Below are positions 1 to 8,479 of a DNA stretch of 12,869 bases, piece by piece. The notes beneath the pieces are model-generated. The model searched no databases and was not told where the DNA came from. It saw nothing but the letters and a program-made list of their open reading frames with translations. Origin of the DNA: Hymenoscyphus infarciens (Eukaryota > Ascomycota > Leotiomycetes > Helotiales > Helotiaceae); assembly GCA_001414345.1 (NCBI GenBank), contig LLCB01000680.1, forward strand, positions 1 to 12,869, given 5' to 3'. Position numbers and translations under genes: made by a program. Every line of letters begins with the position of its first letter. The first letter of the stretch is position 1.

Positions 1-512
1 ATATATAATATATATATATATTCTAAGAGATAAGTTAGTATATAAGAATATATCTAATTAGAAGGTATTCTTACTATTTATATTATTTAGATAAAAAGAA
101 AAGAAGAAGAGAAGTTAGAATTAGAGAAAAGTTACTTACTAATATACTACTTATAATAATAGCTATTACTTTATAATTATTATTTATCGCTTAATAGTTA
201 CTATTATAATATATAATAATAGTAAGAATATAATAACTCTATAGTAGTATACTACTTTCTACCTACTAGCTAATTATTAGCTTCTCTTCTATTTACATTC
301 TATTATTATATAGTATATAATAGTAAATAAAGAGCGATTAGCTCTTAAATAATAATACTACTAGCTACTAACTCTACTCTAACCACTATATACTATAATA
401 GAAGATAAATTATATTCTTTATAATAAAGAGATAAATAATACTCTAATTAACCTAATACTATACTAATTAATAACCGAAGACTTAGAATAAGTCTTTTTA
501 AAAGAGAGGAGA
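1..512 (+). mobile_element. 3' interior of a RIP-destroyed Ty3/Gypsy element (copy A)
   Basis: From about 259 onward this stretch is a heavily mutated version of 6742-6996, the segment just before the 3' LTR of the other copy in this window. The differences are overwhelmingly C to T and G to A. It ends in the purine-rich tract AAAAGAGAGGAGA (500-512), which abuts the LTR as a plus-strand priming tract should. Positions 1-258 have no counterpart in the other copy, so they probably belong to the part of pol deleted there; I cannot recognise a domain in them. The element runs off the left edge of the window. No intact reading frame remains. Confidence 0.8.
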
Positions 513-1007
513 TATAATAATATACTATCTTAGATTATTATATAATAGCTAGATTATTATATAATAGTACTATTCTAAATTATTAGTATTTATAAAACTG
601 CTAATACCTCTAAGTAGTACTAATACCTCTAATATCTCTAGAGCTGAGATTATAAATAACTAATACTTATATAAGTAAAGTACTAAAGGTATTAATATCT
701 AATATTCATATATAGAAGAGATTAAGGTTTAGATATTATATATTTAGCTTTTTAAAGAATCAGAGGTTATATATTTAGCTTTTCAGCTCTTATTATTTAG
801 TATTAGCTATATTAGATAGAGCTTAGTTATTATTATTATTAGAACTTAGAAGCTTCTAAACTCTTATATATAGACGTTCATGTTTAGTATAGAAGAGAGA
901 CAGTTATTATTTTCTTCCGTATTAGTGCCTAGTATCTACATACGTCATTCTACTATACGCACTCCCATATGTCTCTACTATAGTTGTGTGTATTTCGTGC
1001 CGTTATA
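513..1007 (+). repeat. LTR of copy A (3' LTR, RIP-mutated)
   Basis: It aligns end to end with the LTRs at 2367-2843 and 6997-7473. It begins TATAATAATATAC where the least mutated copy has TGTAATAGCATAC, and ends CGTTATA where that copy has CGTTACA, so both LTR tips were altered by CpA/TpG to TpA changes. It is 495 bp against 477 bp in the others. The excess is a local duplication: TAGATTATTATATAATAG occurs at 531-548 and again at 550-567. The last roughly 140 bp (about 870-1007) keep many CA and TG dinucleotides and are far less mutated than the first two thirds. Confidence 0.9.
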
Positions 1008-1613
1008 ATCTCGGTCTAAAAGTATCGATAGTTTCACGAATATCGATAATTCAGAAAAGCGTGCTATTATATAATAATTCAGAATAACGTGCTATTATAT
1101 TTAGAGAGAAGTATTATTAAATTAAACTATTTTAAATAATTCTCTTAGTAAACTAAACTAAACTAGAATATACGAATTATATTTATTTACGCTCTCTTTA
1201 TATATCTAAAATAAGACTATAGTATAAGTTTAGTATTTAAGAGTATACTCTACTATAGAGATATTCGAGCTAGTATACTTTATTAGCTATTTATAAAACT
1301 AAGTAAGATATATATATAGTAAAATATAAGCTCCTTTATTTAAGTCATTTGCTCTATATAGTATACTAAGACCTTTGAAAATCTTTACGCTTCCTTTATA
1401 TAATTTCGTTATTCTTAGCGTCCTAGGTTGTCTTTATTAAATACTTAGTATATAGCTAACTACTATATACTCTAAACCTCTATAGATATTAGAATTATAT
1501 TCAAATACTTAAAAATACTTAATATCGAGATATAAACTTAATACTCGAGACTAGTGACATAATTAGAAGATTCTATTACTAGTGAATAAAGTATACTAGA
1601 GCGATATAGAACG
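1008..1613. other. RIP-affected non-coding stretch, unassigned
   Basis: AT-rich DNA with stops in all frames and no domain I can read. It follows the copy A LTR directly. It contains a two-copy 28-bp tandem repeat (1045-1100) and two ACTAGTGA words about 29 bp apart (1549-1556 and 1578-1585). If the primer-binding-site-like word at 1614 is real, part of this stretch would be a Ty1/Copia LTR, but I could not define its ends. Confidence 0.5.
1045..1100. repeat. 28-bp tandem repeat, two copies
   Basis: AATTCAGAAAAGCGTGCTAT is followed 28 bp later by AATTCAGAATAACGTGCTAT, and both copies continue into TATAT. The two copies differ at a few positions. No function is apparent. Confidence 0.7.
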
Positions 1614-1625
1614 TGGTATCAAAGT
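1614..1625 (+). other. Possible Ty1/Copia primer-binding site (initiator Met tRNA type)
   Basis: TGGTATCAAAGT differs by one G-to-A change from the TGGTATCAGAG word that many Ty1/Copia elements use to prime from the 3' end of initiator methionine tRNA. The change is TpG-independent, so RIP is not the only explanation. An LTR would be expected to end just before it, but the preceding bases are ACG rather than a clear CA end, and no second LTR lies in the window. Tentative. Confidence 0.3.
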
Positions 1626-2053
1626 TATATAAGAAGAGAGATAGTGAATTAGAAGTATATCTCGCTTCCTTTACTATCTTTAGAAAAAGAACCAGTGTTA
1701 CAAGACTTTCTAGCATATTAAGAAGGAAAATAGTAGCTCGAAAATTACTAATTTAAACGTGTATATCTAGACTTTAAGCTTAGTTAGCTGATTTACTCTA
1801 TTCTATAAAGAGACAAGGACGTATTAAGTATTACATTGTCTATAAAAGCGATAACAACGAGTGTAGATCGAGTAAATTTATTTACTAGTAATATAATAGT
1901 TTAGCAGCGGAAATTTCTTAGCCTACAAAGAACACTGTTGTCTTCTTAGATATAAGTAAGTAAACGACGTTTGAGAATCTAGAAAATCGAGCCTACTTAG
2001 AAGAGTGCTTCTAAATTCTTTTTACTTAAGTTCTGACTTGTTATAACGATTCA
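1626..2053. other. RIP-affected stretch, no recognisable gene
   Basis: Moderately mutated DNA (some CA and TG remain) between the possible primer-binding site and the left end of the TIR element. By position it could be the gag leader of a truncated Copia-type element cut off at 2053, but no capsid or zinc-knuckle motif is readable. Confidence 0.4.
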
Positions 2054-2118
2054 GGTATTAGAGCGTCCTAAAAGTGTAAAAGTCCAAAAACGACTAAAGC
2101 GTAAATCGCAAAAGTTAA
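2054..2118 (+). repeat. Outer terminal inverted repeat of element X
   Basis: Begins GGTATTAGAGCGTCC, has the core AAAAGTCCAAAAACGAC and ends in GTAAATCGCAAAAGTTAAG. The reverse complement of 8621-8702 has the same order of blocks (GGATACC, GGGCGTCC, AAAAGCCGGAATCGAC, AAATCGCAAA repeats, AAAAGTTAAG), so this end also pairs with the far end of Y. Confidence 0.65.
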
Positions 2119-2248
2119 GTATTTGTAGCTAGATTAACTAAGGCCTCTAAGAGCTATAGCTAATCTTAAATTATATTATACTATCTACTTACTCTCTTAC
2201 TTCTTATTCTTTTCTTTTATATATTACGTATATCGAGAGAGTATAGAA

Positions 2249-2366
2249 GAGAGAGAGTAAGAGAGTAAGAGAGAGAGTAAGAGAGAGAGTAAGAGAGAGA
2301 GTAAGAGAGAGAGTAAGAGAGAGAGTAAGAGAGAGAGTAAGAGAGAGAGTAAGAGAGAGAGTAAGA
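2249..2366 (+). repeat. GAGAGAGAGTAA minisatellite, left part
   Basis: Irregular GAGAG/GTAA units lead into eight perfect 12-bp units GAGAGAGAGTAA (2269-2364) and a partial GA. The array is cut by the LTR element and resumes at 7477. Collapsing the TAAGA target duplication restores the register exactly. Confidence 0.95.
2362..2366. repeat. Target-site duplication TAAGA (left)
   Basis: Identical to the five bases after the 3' LTR (7474-7478). The target lies in a minisatellite, where such words recur, but the register of the 12-bp array is restored exactly when one copy is removed, which supports a true duplication. Confidence 0.85.
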
Positions 2367-2843
2367 TATGATAGCATACTATCCTGGATTATTATATAAC
2401 AGTACTATCTTAAATTATCAGCATTCGTGAAACTGCTAATACCTCTAAGCAGTGCTAATACCTCTAATACCCCTAGAGCTGAGATTACAAATAACCAATA
2501 CTTATATAAGCGAAGTACTAAAGGTATTAATATCTAACATTTATATATAGAAGAGATTAAGGTTTAAATATTATATATTTAGCTTTCTAAAGGATTAGAG
2601 GTTATATATTTAGCTTTTTAGCTCTTATTATTTAGTATTAGCTATATTAGGCAGGGCTCGGTTATTATTATTATTAGAACTTAGAAGCTTCTAACCTTCT
2701 TATATATAGACGTTTATGTTTAGTATAGTAGAGAGATAGTTATTATTTTCTTCTATATCAGAGCCTAGTATCTATACACGTTATTCTATTATATATACTC
2801 CTATATACCTCTACTATAGTTATATATATTTCGTACTATTATA
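2367..2843 (+). repeat. 5' LTR of the Gypsy element
   Basis: 477 bp, the same length as the 3' LTR at 6997-7473. It starts TATGATAGCATAC and ends CGTACTATTATA, both RIP-altered forms of TGTRATAGCATAC and CGTGCCGTTACA. In the first 150 or so aligned positions every difference from the 3' LTR that I checked is a transition, in both directions, meaning each copy was mutated independently. Confidence 0.93.
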
Positions 2844-3907
2844 TAAAAACAATAACTCTTCTTCGCCAGTAACAGCTTTAATAATATCTCTTTTTAAGCT
2901 TATTACTACTCCTTATTTAGAAGTCGATTTACACTTAATTTAGAATATTACAATAACATCCTTATATAGCTAGGTAATTAGAGACTATCTAGACAGCTAG
3001 TAATAATAGAGTTTATTATCTATATAAATAGCTAGTATAAATTATATTTAAGTATATATTAAGAGATTAGAATATACTAAGTATTTCCTAAGAGTTCTAA
3101 TAACCCTAGATTTAGTAAATAAGCTAACTTATAATAGTTATCTAGAAGGCTTCTAAATCTAATCCTACCCCCCCCCCCTCTAATTTAATATTTAATATAT
3201 TAGAATCTAAAGCAACCCCTAGTCCCTCCTAAGCTCTACTTCTAAGTATAGAGCGCCCTCTTAAGGAACAAAGTTAAGCCTCTATTAAAAGGTCTCTAAC
3301 TTAGTACCGTATACCTAAGAACAGTAAGAAGCCTAAGAATAACAAAGGTAAAGGCCTAGCACTTAGAAGCTAGAGAGATTAATAGGACTTCTCTAATATA
3401 GATAAGATATAAGGTATAATCTAAGCTATAAAAACTAAGGATTAAGAAAAAGAATAGAGAATTTTAGAATAAGATAATTAGATTACTTAATTATTAGACC
3501 TAGTATAATAAATTAGTTAATAACTATTAAATAATAACTAAAGTCTAAGTCTAATCTAACTTATAAGAACACCTTCTTTTACCTCTTTAAACTATTATTA
3601 TAAGTAAGACCTTACTCTTAATATTTATCCCTTACTATAACCTATCTTATACCTATAACCTAAAAGTACTCTAAAAGCTCTTTAACCTATTAAAAGTAAG
3701 ATTATAAAAAAAATTAAACTTTTAGATAATAGCGTTTTACCTATATATAAGTAATAAAGAATATTAATATATAATTAACTTTATATAAATACTAACTATT
3801 ATTAGACACCTTTAACTTATAAAGCTCTTATTTAAAAGATAATAATAAAACTTACCTAGAACTACTTAAAGCCTTAATATAAGTCTAATATAAGTAAGAT
3901 AGTATTT
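2844..3907 (+). other. Leader and 5' gag region, unreadable
   Basis: RIP-saturated DNA between the 5' LTR and the first readable gag segment. The primer-binding site should lie just after 2843 (TAAAAACAATAACTC...), but I cannot match it to a tRNA. A run of ten or more C at about 3168-3178 survived, as expected because RIP acts mainly on CpA. Confidence 0.6.
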
Positions 3908-4510
3908 AAAGACTATAAAGAGATAATTAAGCTTCTTAATACCTACTATCTAATAAGTTATAAGAAGGAGGATACTTAGAACGCTTTTTAGTCTCTTTAA
4001 ATAAGATAGAAGAGTTATATAAGAGAAAGTTTTATAAAATTTAAAAGTTACTTTTTAAGTATTATAATACTTAAAGAAGTATCTAAGTAAAATAAGTTCT
4101 ACTATATATAAGATAAGCTTATACTTTAGCTTTAAACCTAATTAGTTAATAGTAAAAGGTACTAGAATACTAACTTTAATAAGATAGTAAGAGACCTATT
4201 ATTTATAGATAAAGAATAGTACTATAATACTAAGTTATATATAACTAGTATAATAAGTACTAAAAAACCTATTATAATAAGCTTATTATACTAAAAGCCT
4301 AATACTAACTAAACCTTATCTAGTTCCTTAATAAAACCCTTACTACTCTTATATAGACTTTATACTACTTCTTAAAAAACTTCTTAATCTCTTAAACCCC
4401 TTTCTACTAATAAAAGATTAAAGACTTTATTTATAAACTAACTCTCTACTAGTATAAAATACTATAATTATAAGAAACCTAAGTATATTAAGCCTAACTA
4501 TTCTAATCTA
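3908..4510 (+). pseudogene. Degenerate gag (capsid and zinc knuckle)
   Basis: Reading through TAG/TAA stops, one frame (codons starting at 3908, 4460) gives a capsid-like segment at about 3908-4130 with spaced F, W-derived stops and K/L-rich helices, then a zinc-knuckle ghost at 4460-4501. There the spacing Y-x2-Y-x4-Y-x4-Y matches C-x2-C-x4-H-x4-C, with every Cys codon TGY turned into TAY and the His codon CAT into TAT. All four changes are RIP-type. In intact elements this protein forms the particle shell and binds the RNA. The start is not identifiable and there are many stops, so it is not expressible. The order gag then protease, and the spacing, support the call. Confidence 0.75.
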
Positions 4511-4699
4511 CCTAGTATTAATAAGATAGAGAAGAATAATTAATCTAAAAAAGAATAACTACTTAAAGAGTACTCTAACTTTAACCTAAGTTAGAAAGAA
4601 AATAAAGAAGCCTAGATAAAAATACCTTTTTAAGCTTATATAAATATAATCTATCTAGACTTAACCTTTCTAAGCTTATAGAAGGAAAACAGTTCCTTA

Positions 4700-6741
4700 T
4701 AAATACTACTCTTAGTATATAAAGATATAATATTAAAATATAAGCTTTAATAGATATAAGAGTAAATAAGTACTTATTTCTAAATTAACTCCTAGCTTTA
4801 TAATTATTAAAAGTAATAAGTTTAAAGATCTAGAAACTACCTTATTTAGTATCTATTTATAGATATAATAATAGTACTAAAAGCTAGGTAAATTAGTTTA
4901 TATAACTATATTTAAATATAAATAAATATTATATTTATAACTACTTCTTTATTATCCTAAACCTTAGATAATAAGACCTAATTATTAGTAATAAGTAGTT
5001 AAACTATTTTAAAGTTCTTCTTAACTCTTTAAAGAACTAGATTACTTAGCTAGCTAAATACTCCCTAACTCTCTACTATAGTAAGGAAATTTTACTTTCT
5101 CTTTCTAGCTAGAACTAGAAACCTTTTTTAAATTACTAGTTAGATATAAACTAAAGAGAATATACTATCTAGTAATAAGAAAGATATAAAAAGAGTAGAC
5201 TTATATATATAGCTAAGTTATTACTTTTATCTATAATAATACCTTCTAAAATTTTAATATCTAACTTTAGTTTAAAGCCTTTATAAACTACTAGTATAGC
5301 CTTAAAAAGCTAGACCTTATACTCCTTTATCTATAAAATAAGTACTAATATAATATATTATAATATAAAACAGCCTAATTTAGAATTTTATATAATAAGC
5401 CTCTATAAGTTAGATTAGGTTATTAATAAGAGATTAGCCCCTCTCTAAGACAATAATAAGATAAGAGCTCTAATATAGGCCTAACTCTTAAAGTATTACT
5501 TATTCTATAAAAACGTATTCTTAAAAGTAGCTTCTAATAAGCTTCCTTCTTACTATAAATACGATTATAAGATTACTTTAAATAAGCTACTTCCTAACTC
5601 CTTTTCGCCTTTATATTAACAGTTAACTATAAAGCTTAAAGCTATAAAAGAGTATCTTATAAAGAACCTAGACAAAGGGTTTATTATTAATAGTAATAGC
5701 TCTTTCGCCTCTCTTATACTCTTCGTTAAAAAGGCTAATAGTAACAAGTTATAGTTCTATATTAATTATAGAAAGCTAAACACTCTAACCTAAAATAATC
5801 CTTATCTAATCCCTTATATTAATAAGCTCCTTTTTAAGATAAGAATAGCTAAAATCTTTACTAAATTAGATATTAAATAAGCTTTCTATTATATCTAAAT
5901 AGACCTTAACTTAGAAGAGATAATCATATTTAAAACTAGGTATAATATATATAAATATAAAGTTCTTCTTTTTAGACTCTATAACAGCCCTACTACCTAT
6001 TAACATTATATAAACAACGTCTTAATTAACTATTTAGATAACTTCTATATTATCTACTTAGATAATATTTTAATTTATTTAGATACTATTAAAGAATATA
6101 AAGAATAGGTTAAGAAGGTTTTAAATTAGCTCTAAGAAGTAAGACTTTAAGTAGATATTAAGAAAAGCGAATTTAGTATTACTAGAGTTAAATACTTAGG
6201 ATTTATCTTAACTATAAAAGGACTTAAAGTTAACCTTAAAAAAGTAGAGCTTTTATAAAACTAGGTTTAACCTAATACTATAATAGGTGTAAAGTCTTAT
6301 CTAGGGTTTATAGGATTCTATAGATAATTTATTAAAGGTTATACTAAAATCGTTAAACTCTTAACTATAATAACATACTCTATAAAGCTATTTCTATAGA
6401 CACTTAAATATAATAAAGCCTTTAAAGTACTAAAGACCTAGCTACTTACTATATAAACCTTATACTACTTCGACCTTGATTATAATATAAAGGTAGAAAT
6501 AGACTCTTTAGAAGGAGTAATAGTAGGTATATTCTTATAATAACACAATAGCCTTTAGTATCTTATTAGGTTCTACTTACACGTCCTAGTCGGCTACGAA
6601 TTAAACTAAGAGATTTATAATAAAGAGCTATCTATTATTATAAAAGCTTTTAAGAAATGACGCCTTGAACTCATATTATGTCAGAAGCGTATCAACGTAT
6701 ATTCGGATCACAGATCATTAGAATACTTCATGACGACTAAG
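4700..6741 (+). pseudogene. Degenerate pol: protease, reverse transcriptase, RNase H; truncated
   Basis: One frame stays in register for 2 kb despite many stops. The protease active site lies at about 4744-4779 (A-L-I-D followed by RIP-altered T-G-A and N-x-Y). RT spans about 5570-6290. It shows K-G-F-I-x-x-S-x-S, F-V-K-K, Y-R-K-L-N and T-K-L-D-I-K (5860). At about 6055-6080 the catalytic Y-x-D-D box reads Y-L-D-N-I-L-I-Y with its second Asp changed to Asn. The thumb has Y-L-G-F-I-G-F-Y-R (about 6298). RNase H (about 6420-6741) has E-I-D, Y-E-L-N...E-I-Y-N-K-E-L and V-Y-S-D-H-R-S-L-E-Y-F. One TGG has become TGA at 6658. The frame then joins unrelated 3' sequence at 6741/6742, so integrase is absent. 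This frame is -1 relative to the gag knuckle. Confidence 0.9.
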
Positions 6742-6983
6742 CTACCCACCAGCCAATCATCAGCTTCTCTTCCGTTCGCATCCTATTGTTATACAGCATA
6801 TAGTAGTAAACAAAGAGCGATTAGCCCTCAAACGACAATACCACCAGCCACCGACCCCACCTCGACCACTAGATACTATAATAGTAAGACAAGTCATATT
6901 CTTCACGACAAAAAGACAAACAATACTCCGATCGACCTAATACCATGCCGATCGCTAACCGAAGACTTGGGACGAGTCTTTTT
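6742..6983 (+). mobile_element. Element 3' terminal segment, lightly mutated
   Basis: Counterpart of 259-499 in copy A, with far fewer RIP changes. The pol frame continues open from 6730 to 7017 and into the LTR, but this is a fused remnant rather than a gene: after the RNase H word F-M-T-T-K the sequence is low-complexity and lacks integrase or chromodomain features. Confidence 0.7.
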
Positions 6984-6996
6984 AAAGGAGGGGGGA
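6984..6996 (+). other. Polypurine tract
   Basis: AAAGGAGGGGGGA sits directly before the LTR start TGTAATAG. This is the expected plus-strand primer of reverse transcription. The copy A equivalent (500-512) has several G-to-A changes. Confidence 0.9.
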
Positions 6997-7473
6997 TGTA
7001 ATAGCATACCATCCTAGATTATCATATAATAGTACCATCCTGAATTGTCGGCATTTATAAAACTGCCGATACCCCTAAGCAGTGCTAATACCTCTGATAC
7101 CTCTAAGGCCGAGATTATAAATAACCGATACTTATGCGAGCGAAGTACCAAAGGTATTAATATCTAATATTTATATACAGAAGGGATTAAGGTTTAGATA
7201 TTATATATTTAGCTTTCTAAAGGATTAGAGGTTATATATTTAGCTTTTTAGCTCTTATTATTTAGTATTAGCTATATTAGGCAGGGCTTAGTTATTATTA
7301 TTATTAGAACTTAGAAGCTTCTAACCTTCTTATATATAGACGTTTATGTTTAGTACAGTAGAGGGACAGTTATTATTTTCTTCCGTATCAGAGCCTAGTA
7401 TCTACACACGTCATTCTGCCATACGCACTCCCATATGCCTCTACTATAGTTGTGTGTATTTCGTGCCGTTACA
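6997..7473 (+). repeat. 3' LTR of the Gypsy element, least mutated copy
   Basis: 477 bp with inverted tips TGTAA...TTACA. It preserves many CA and TG dinucleotides that are TA in the other two LTRs and is the best guide to the family sequence. The promoter and polyadenylation region of the element should be here, but I cannot place them. Confidence 0.95.
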
Positions 7474-7478
7474 TAAGA
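7474..7478. repeat. Target-site duplication TAAGA (right)
   Basis: Right-hand partner of 2362-2366, directly after the LTR end TTACA. Confidence 0.85.
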
Positions 7479-7512
7479 GAGAGAGTAAGAGAGAGAGTAA
7501 GAGAGAGAGTAA
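7477..7512 (+). repeat. GAGAGAGAGTAA minisatellite, right part
   Basis: Three perfect 12-bp units immediately right of the 3' LTR, continuing the array of 2249-2366. The first unit was the insertion target: two of its bases now also lie left of the element through the target duplication. Confidence 0.95.
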
Positions 7513-7795
7513 ACATTTCAGAGGAAAGTTTTTCCTAGCGTAGATAAGAGGAGTTTAGCTAAAGTAGTAAACAATCCCCTCCCCCTCTTCCCCTCTTCCT
7601 CTTACTCTCTTATTTATCTAGAAATAATAGGAAGAATACGATATAAGGGTTAGGTGATAGGTAGTAAAGATACGATAGTAAGGAGACGATAAGATAGCGA
7701 GGGGGCGATGTTACTTCTATCGACGTAATACTTAATATCCTTCTCTATTCTTTAATTCGCTAGTTACTATAGTTAAGACTGTCTAGTCTTAATAT

Positions 7796-7845
7796 AAAGA
7801 GAGAGAGGAGGGGGAGGAGAAGGGAGGAGAAAGAGGGAGAGGGAA
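7796..7845 (+). repeat. 50-nt polypurine tract in element X
   Basis: An uninterrupted run of A and G (GAGAGAGGAGGGGGAGGAGA and on). Its inverted partner in element Y is the pyrimidine run 8060-8101, so both arms of the palindrome carry the same strand-asymmetric tract. Confidence 0.9.
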
Positions 7846-7872
7846 TTTAATTATTCTCTTTTTTACTTATAG

Positions 7873-8025
7873 AAAGTAACATTTTGCGATTTACGATTTA
7901 CTATTTGCGATTACGTCGCTTTTGGACTTTTGTAGATTTAAGGTATTACGGCATCCCGTATGTACTAAAAGTCGGAAACGACTAAATCGAAAATCGTAAA
8001 TCGTAATTCGCAAAGTGTTACTTTT
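7873..8025. repeat. Central palindrome where X and Y meet
   Basis: The left arm 7873-7931 and right arm 7967-8025 are imperfect inverted repeats of about 59 bp around a 35-bp spacer. Both run from GTAAC through CGATTT heptamers to a GTCG...CTTTT core. They are the inner TIRs of X and Y and form the core of a palindrome whose arms reach 2054 and 8702. Confidence 0.85.
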
Positions 8026-8059
8026 TATAAGTATAAAATGTAATATTTTTAAATTTAAG

Positions 8060-8101
8060 TTCTCTCTCCCTCCTTCTCCCCTCCCCCCCCCCTCTCTCCT
8101 T
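8060..8101 (+). repeat. 42-nt polypyrimidine tract in element Y
   Basis: An uninterrupted run of C and T, including ten C in a row, mirroring 7796-7845 across the palindrome centre. Confidence 0.9.
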
Positions 8102-8413
8102 ATCTCTCTTTATTAAGACTAGACAGTCTTAACTATAGTAACTAATTAGAGGATAGAGAGAGAGGACGAGTATTATATATATAGTAGTAATATTGCCTCC
8201 TTACTATCGCCTCCTTACTCTCTATTACCTAACTCTTATATCGTATTCTTCCTATTATTTTTAGATAATAAAGAGAGAAGAAAGAGAAAGAGAGGAAGAG
8301 GGGAAGAGTAGGGAGAATGTTTACTCTAAACTCCTCTTACCTACGCTAGGAAAAACCTTCCCTCAGAATGTTTACTTACCTTCTTACCTCCTACACCTTA
8401 CCCTTATTCTTCT

Positions 8414-8448
8414 CCTACTCTCTCTCTCACTCTCTCTCCTACTCTCTT
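8414..8448 (-). repeat. Short 12-bp minisatellite counterpart in element Y
   Basis: CTACTCTCTCTCTCACTCTC... is the reverse complement of two to three degenerate GAGAGAGAGTAA units. The same position in X holds about eleven perfect units. Confidence 0.7.
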
Positions 8449-8479
8449 AGTATACGTAATATATAGAAGAATAGGATAA

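Larger units (their letters stand above)
2367..7473 (+). mobile_element. Ty3/Gypsy LTR retrotransposon, RIP-inactivated, integrase deleted (copy B-C)
   Basis: 5107 bp bounded by two 477-bp LTRs and flanked by the 5-bp direct repeat TAAGA (2362-2366 and 7474-7478), the duplication size usual for this superfamily. Order inside: gag with a zinc knuckle, aspartic protease, reverse transcriptase, RNase H, then a 13-bp polypurine tract. Protease before RT and RNase H directly after RT fit Ty3/Gypsy. Integrase would be expected between RNase H and the 3' LTR but only about 255 bp lie there (6742-6996), so it is missing. RIP stop codons riddle 2844-6655, while 6656-7473 is only lightly mutated. It cannot be autonomous. 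Sequence for about 1 kb after the 5' LTR has no readable domain. Confidence 0.93.
2054..7935 (+). mobile_element. TIR element X, split by the Gypsy insertion
   Basis: Taking out 2367-7473 and one copy of the 5-bp target duplication leaves about 770 bp (2054-2366 plus 7479-7935). Its outer end (2054-2118) and inner end (about 7873-7935) are inverted repeats of each other, sharing the core AAAAGTCCAAAARCGAC followed by CGATTT-type heptamers. The interior is pyrimidine/purine-rich, with a GAGAGAGAGTAA minisatellite, and has no coding capacity. It is the mirror image of element Y to its right. Length, terminal repeats and lack of an ORF fit a non-autonomous, MITE-like DNA transposon. The exact tips and target duplication are uncertain, particularly at the centre where X and Y abut. 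Confidence 0.65.

Noticed and set aside
1..2053. Mitochondrial or centromeric AT-rich DNA
   Set aside because: The CpA/TpG depletion and recognisable LTR mark nuclear RIP. A centromeric location cannot be tested from this window.
2249..2366. Telomeric repeat
   Set aside because: The unit GAGAGAGAGTAA does not resemble the fungal TTAGGG type, and it sits inside a transposon arm.
6730..7017. 95-codon plus-strand frame as a gene
   Set aside because: Its start is inside the RNase H remnant and its end inside the LTR; it is the fused tail of the deleted pol.
7346..7543. 65-codon plus-strand frame
   Set aside because: It lies half in the 3' LTR and half in the minisatellite (K-R-E-S repeats), so it is a chance frame.
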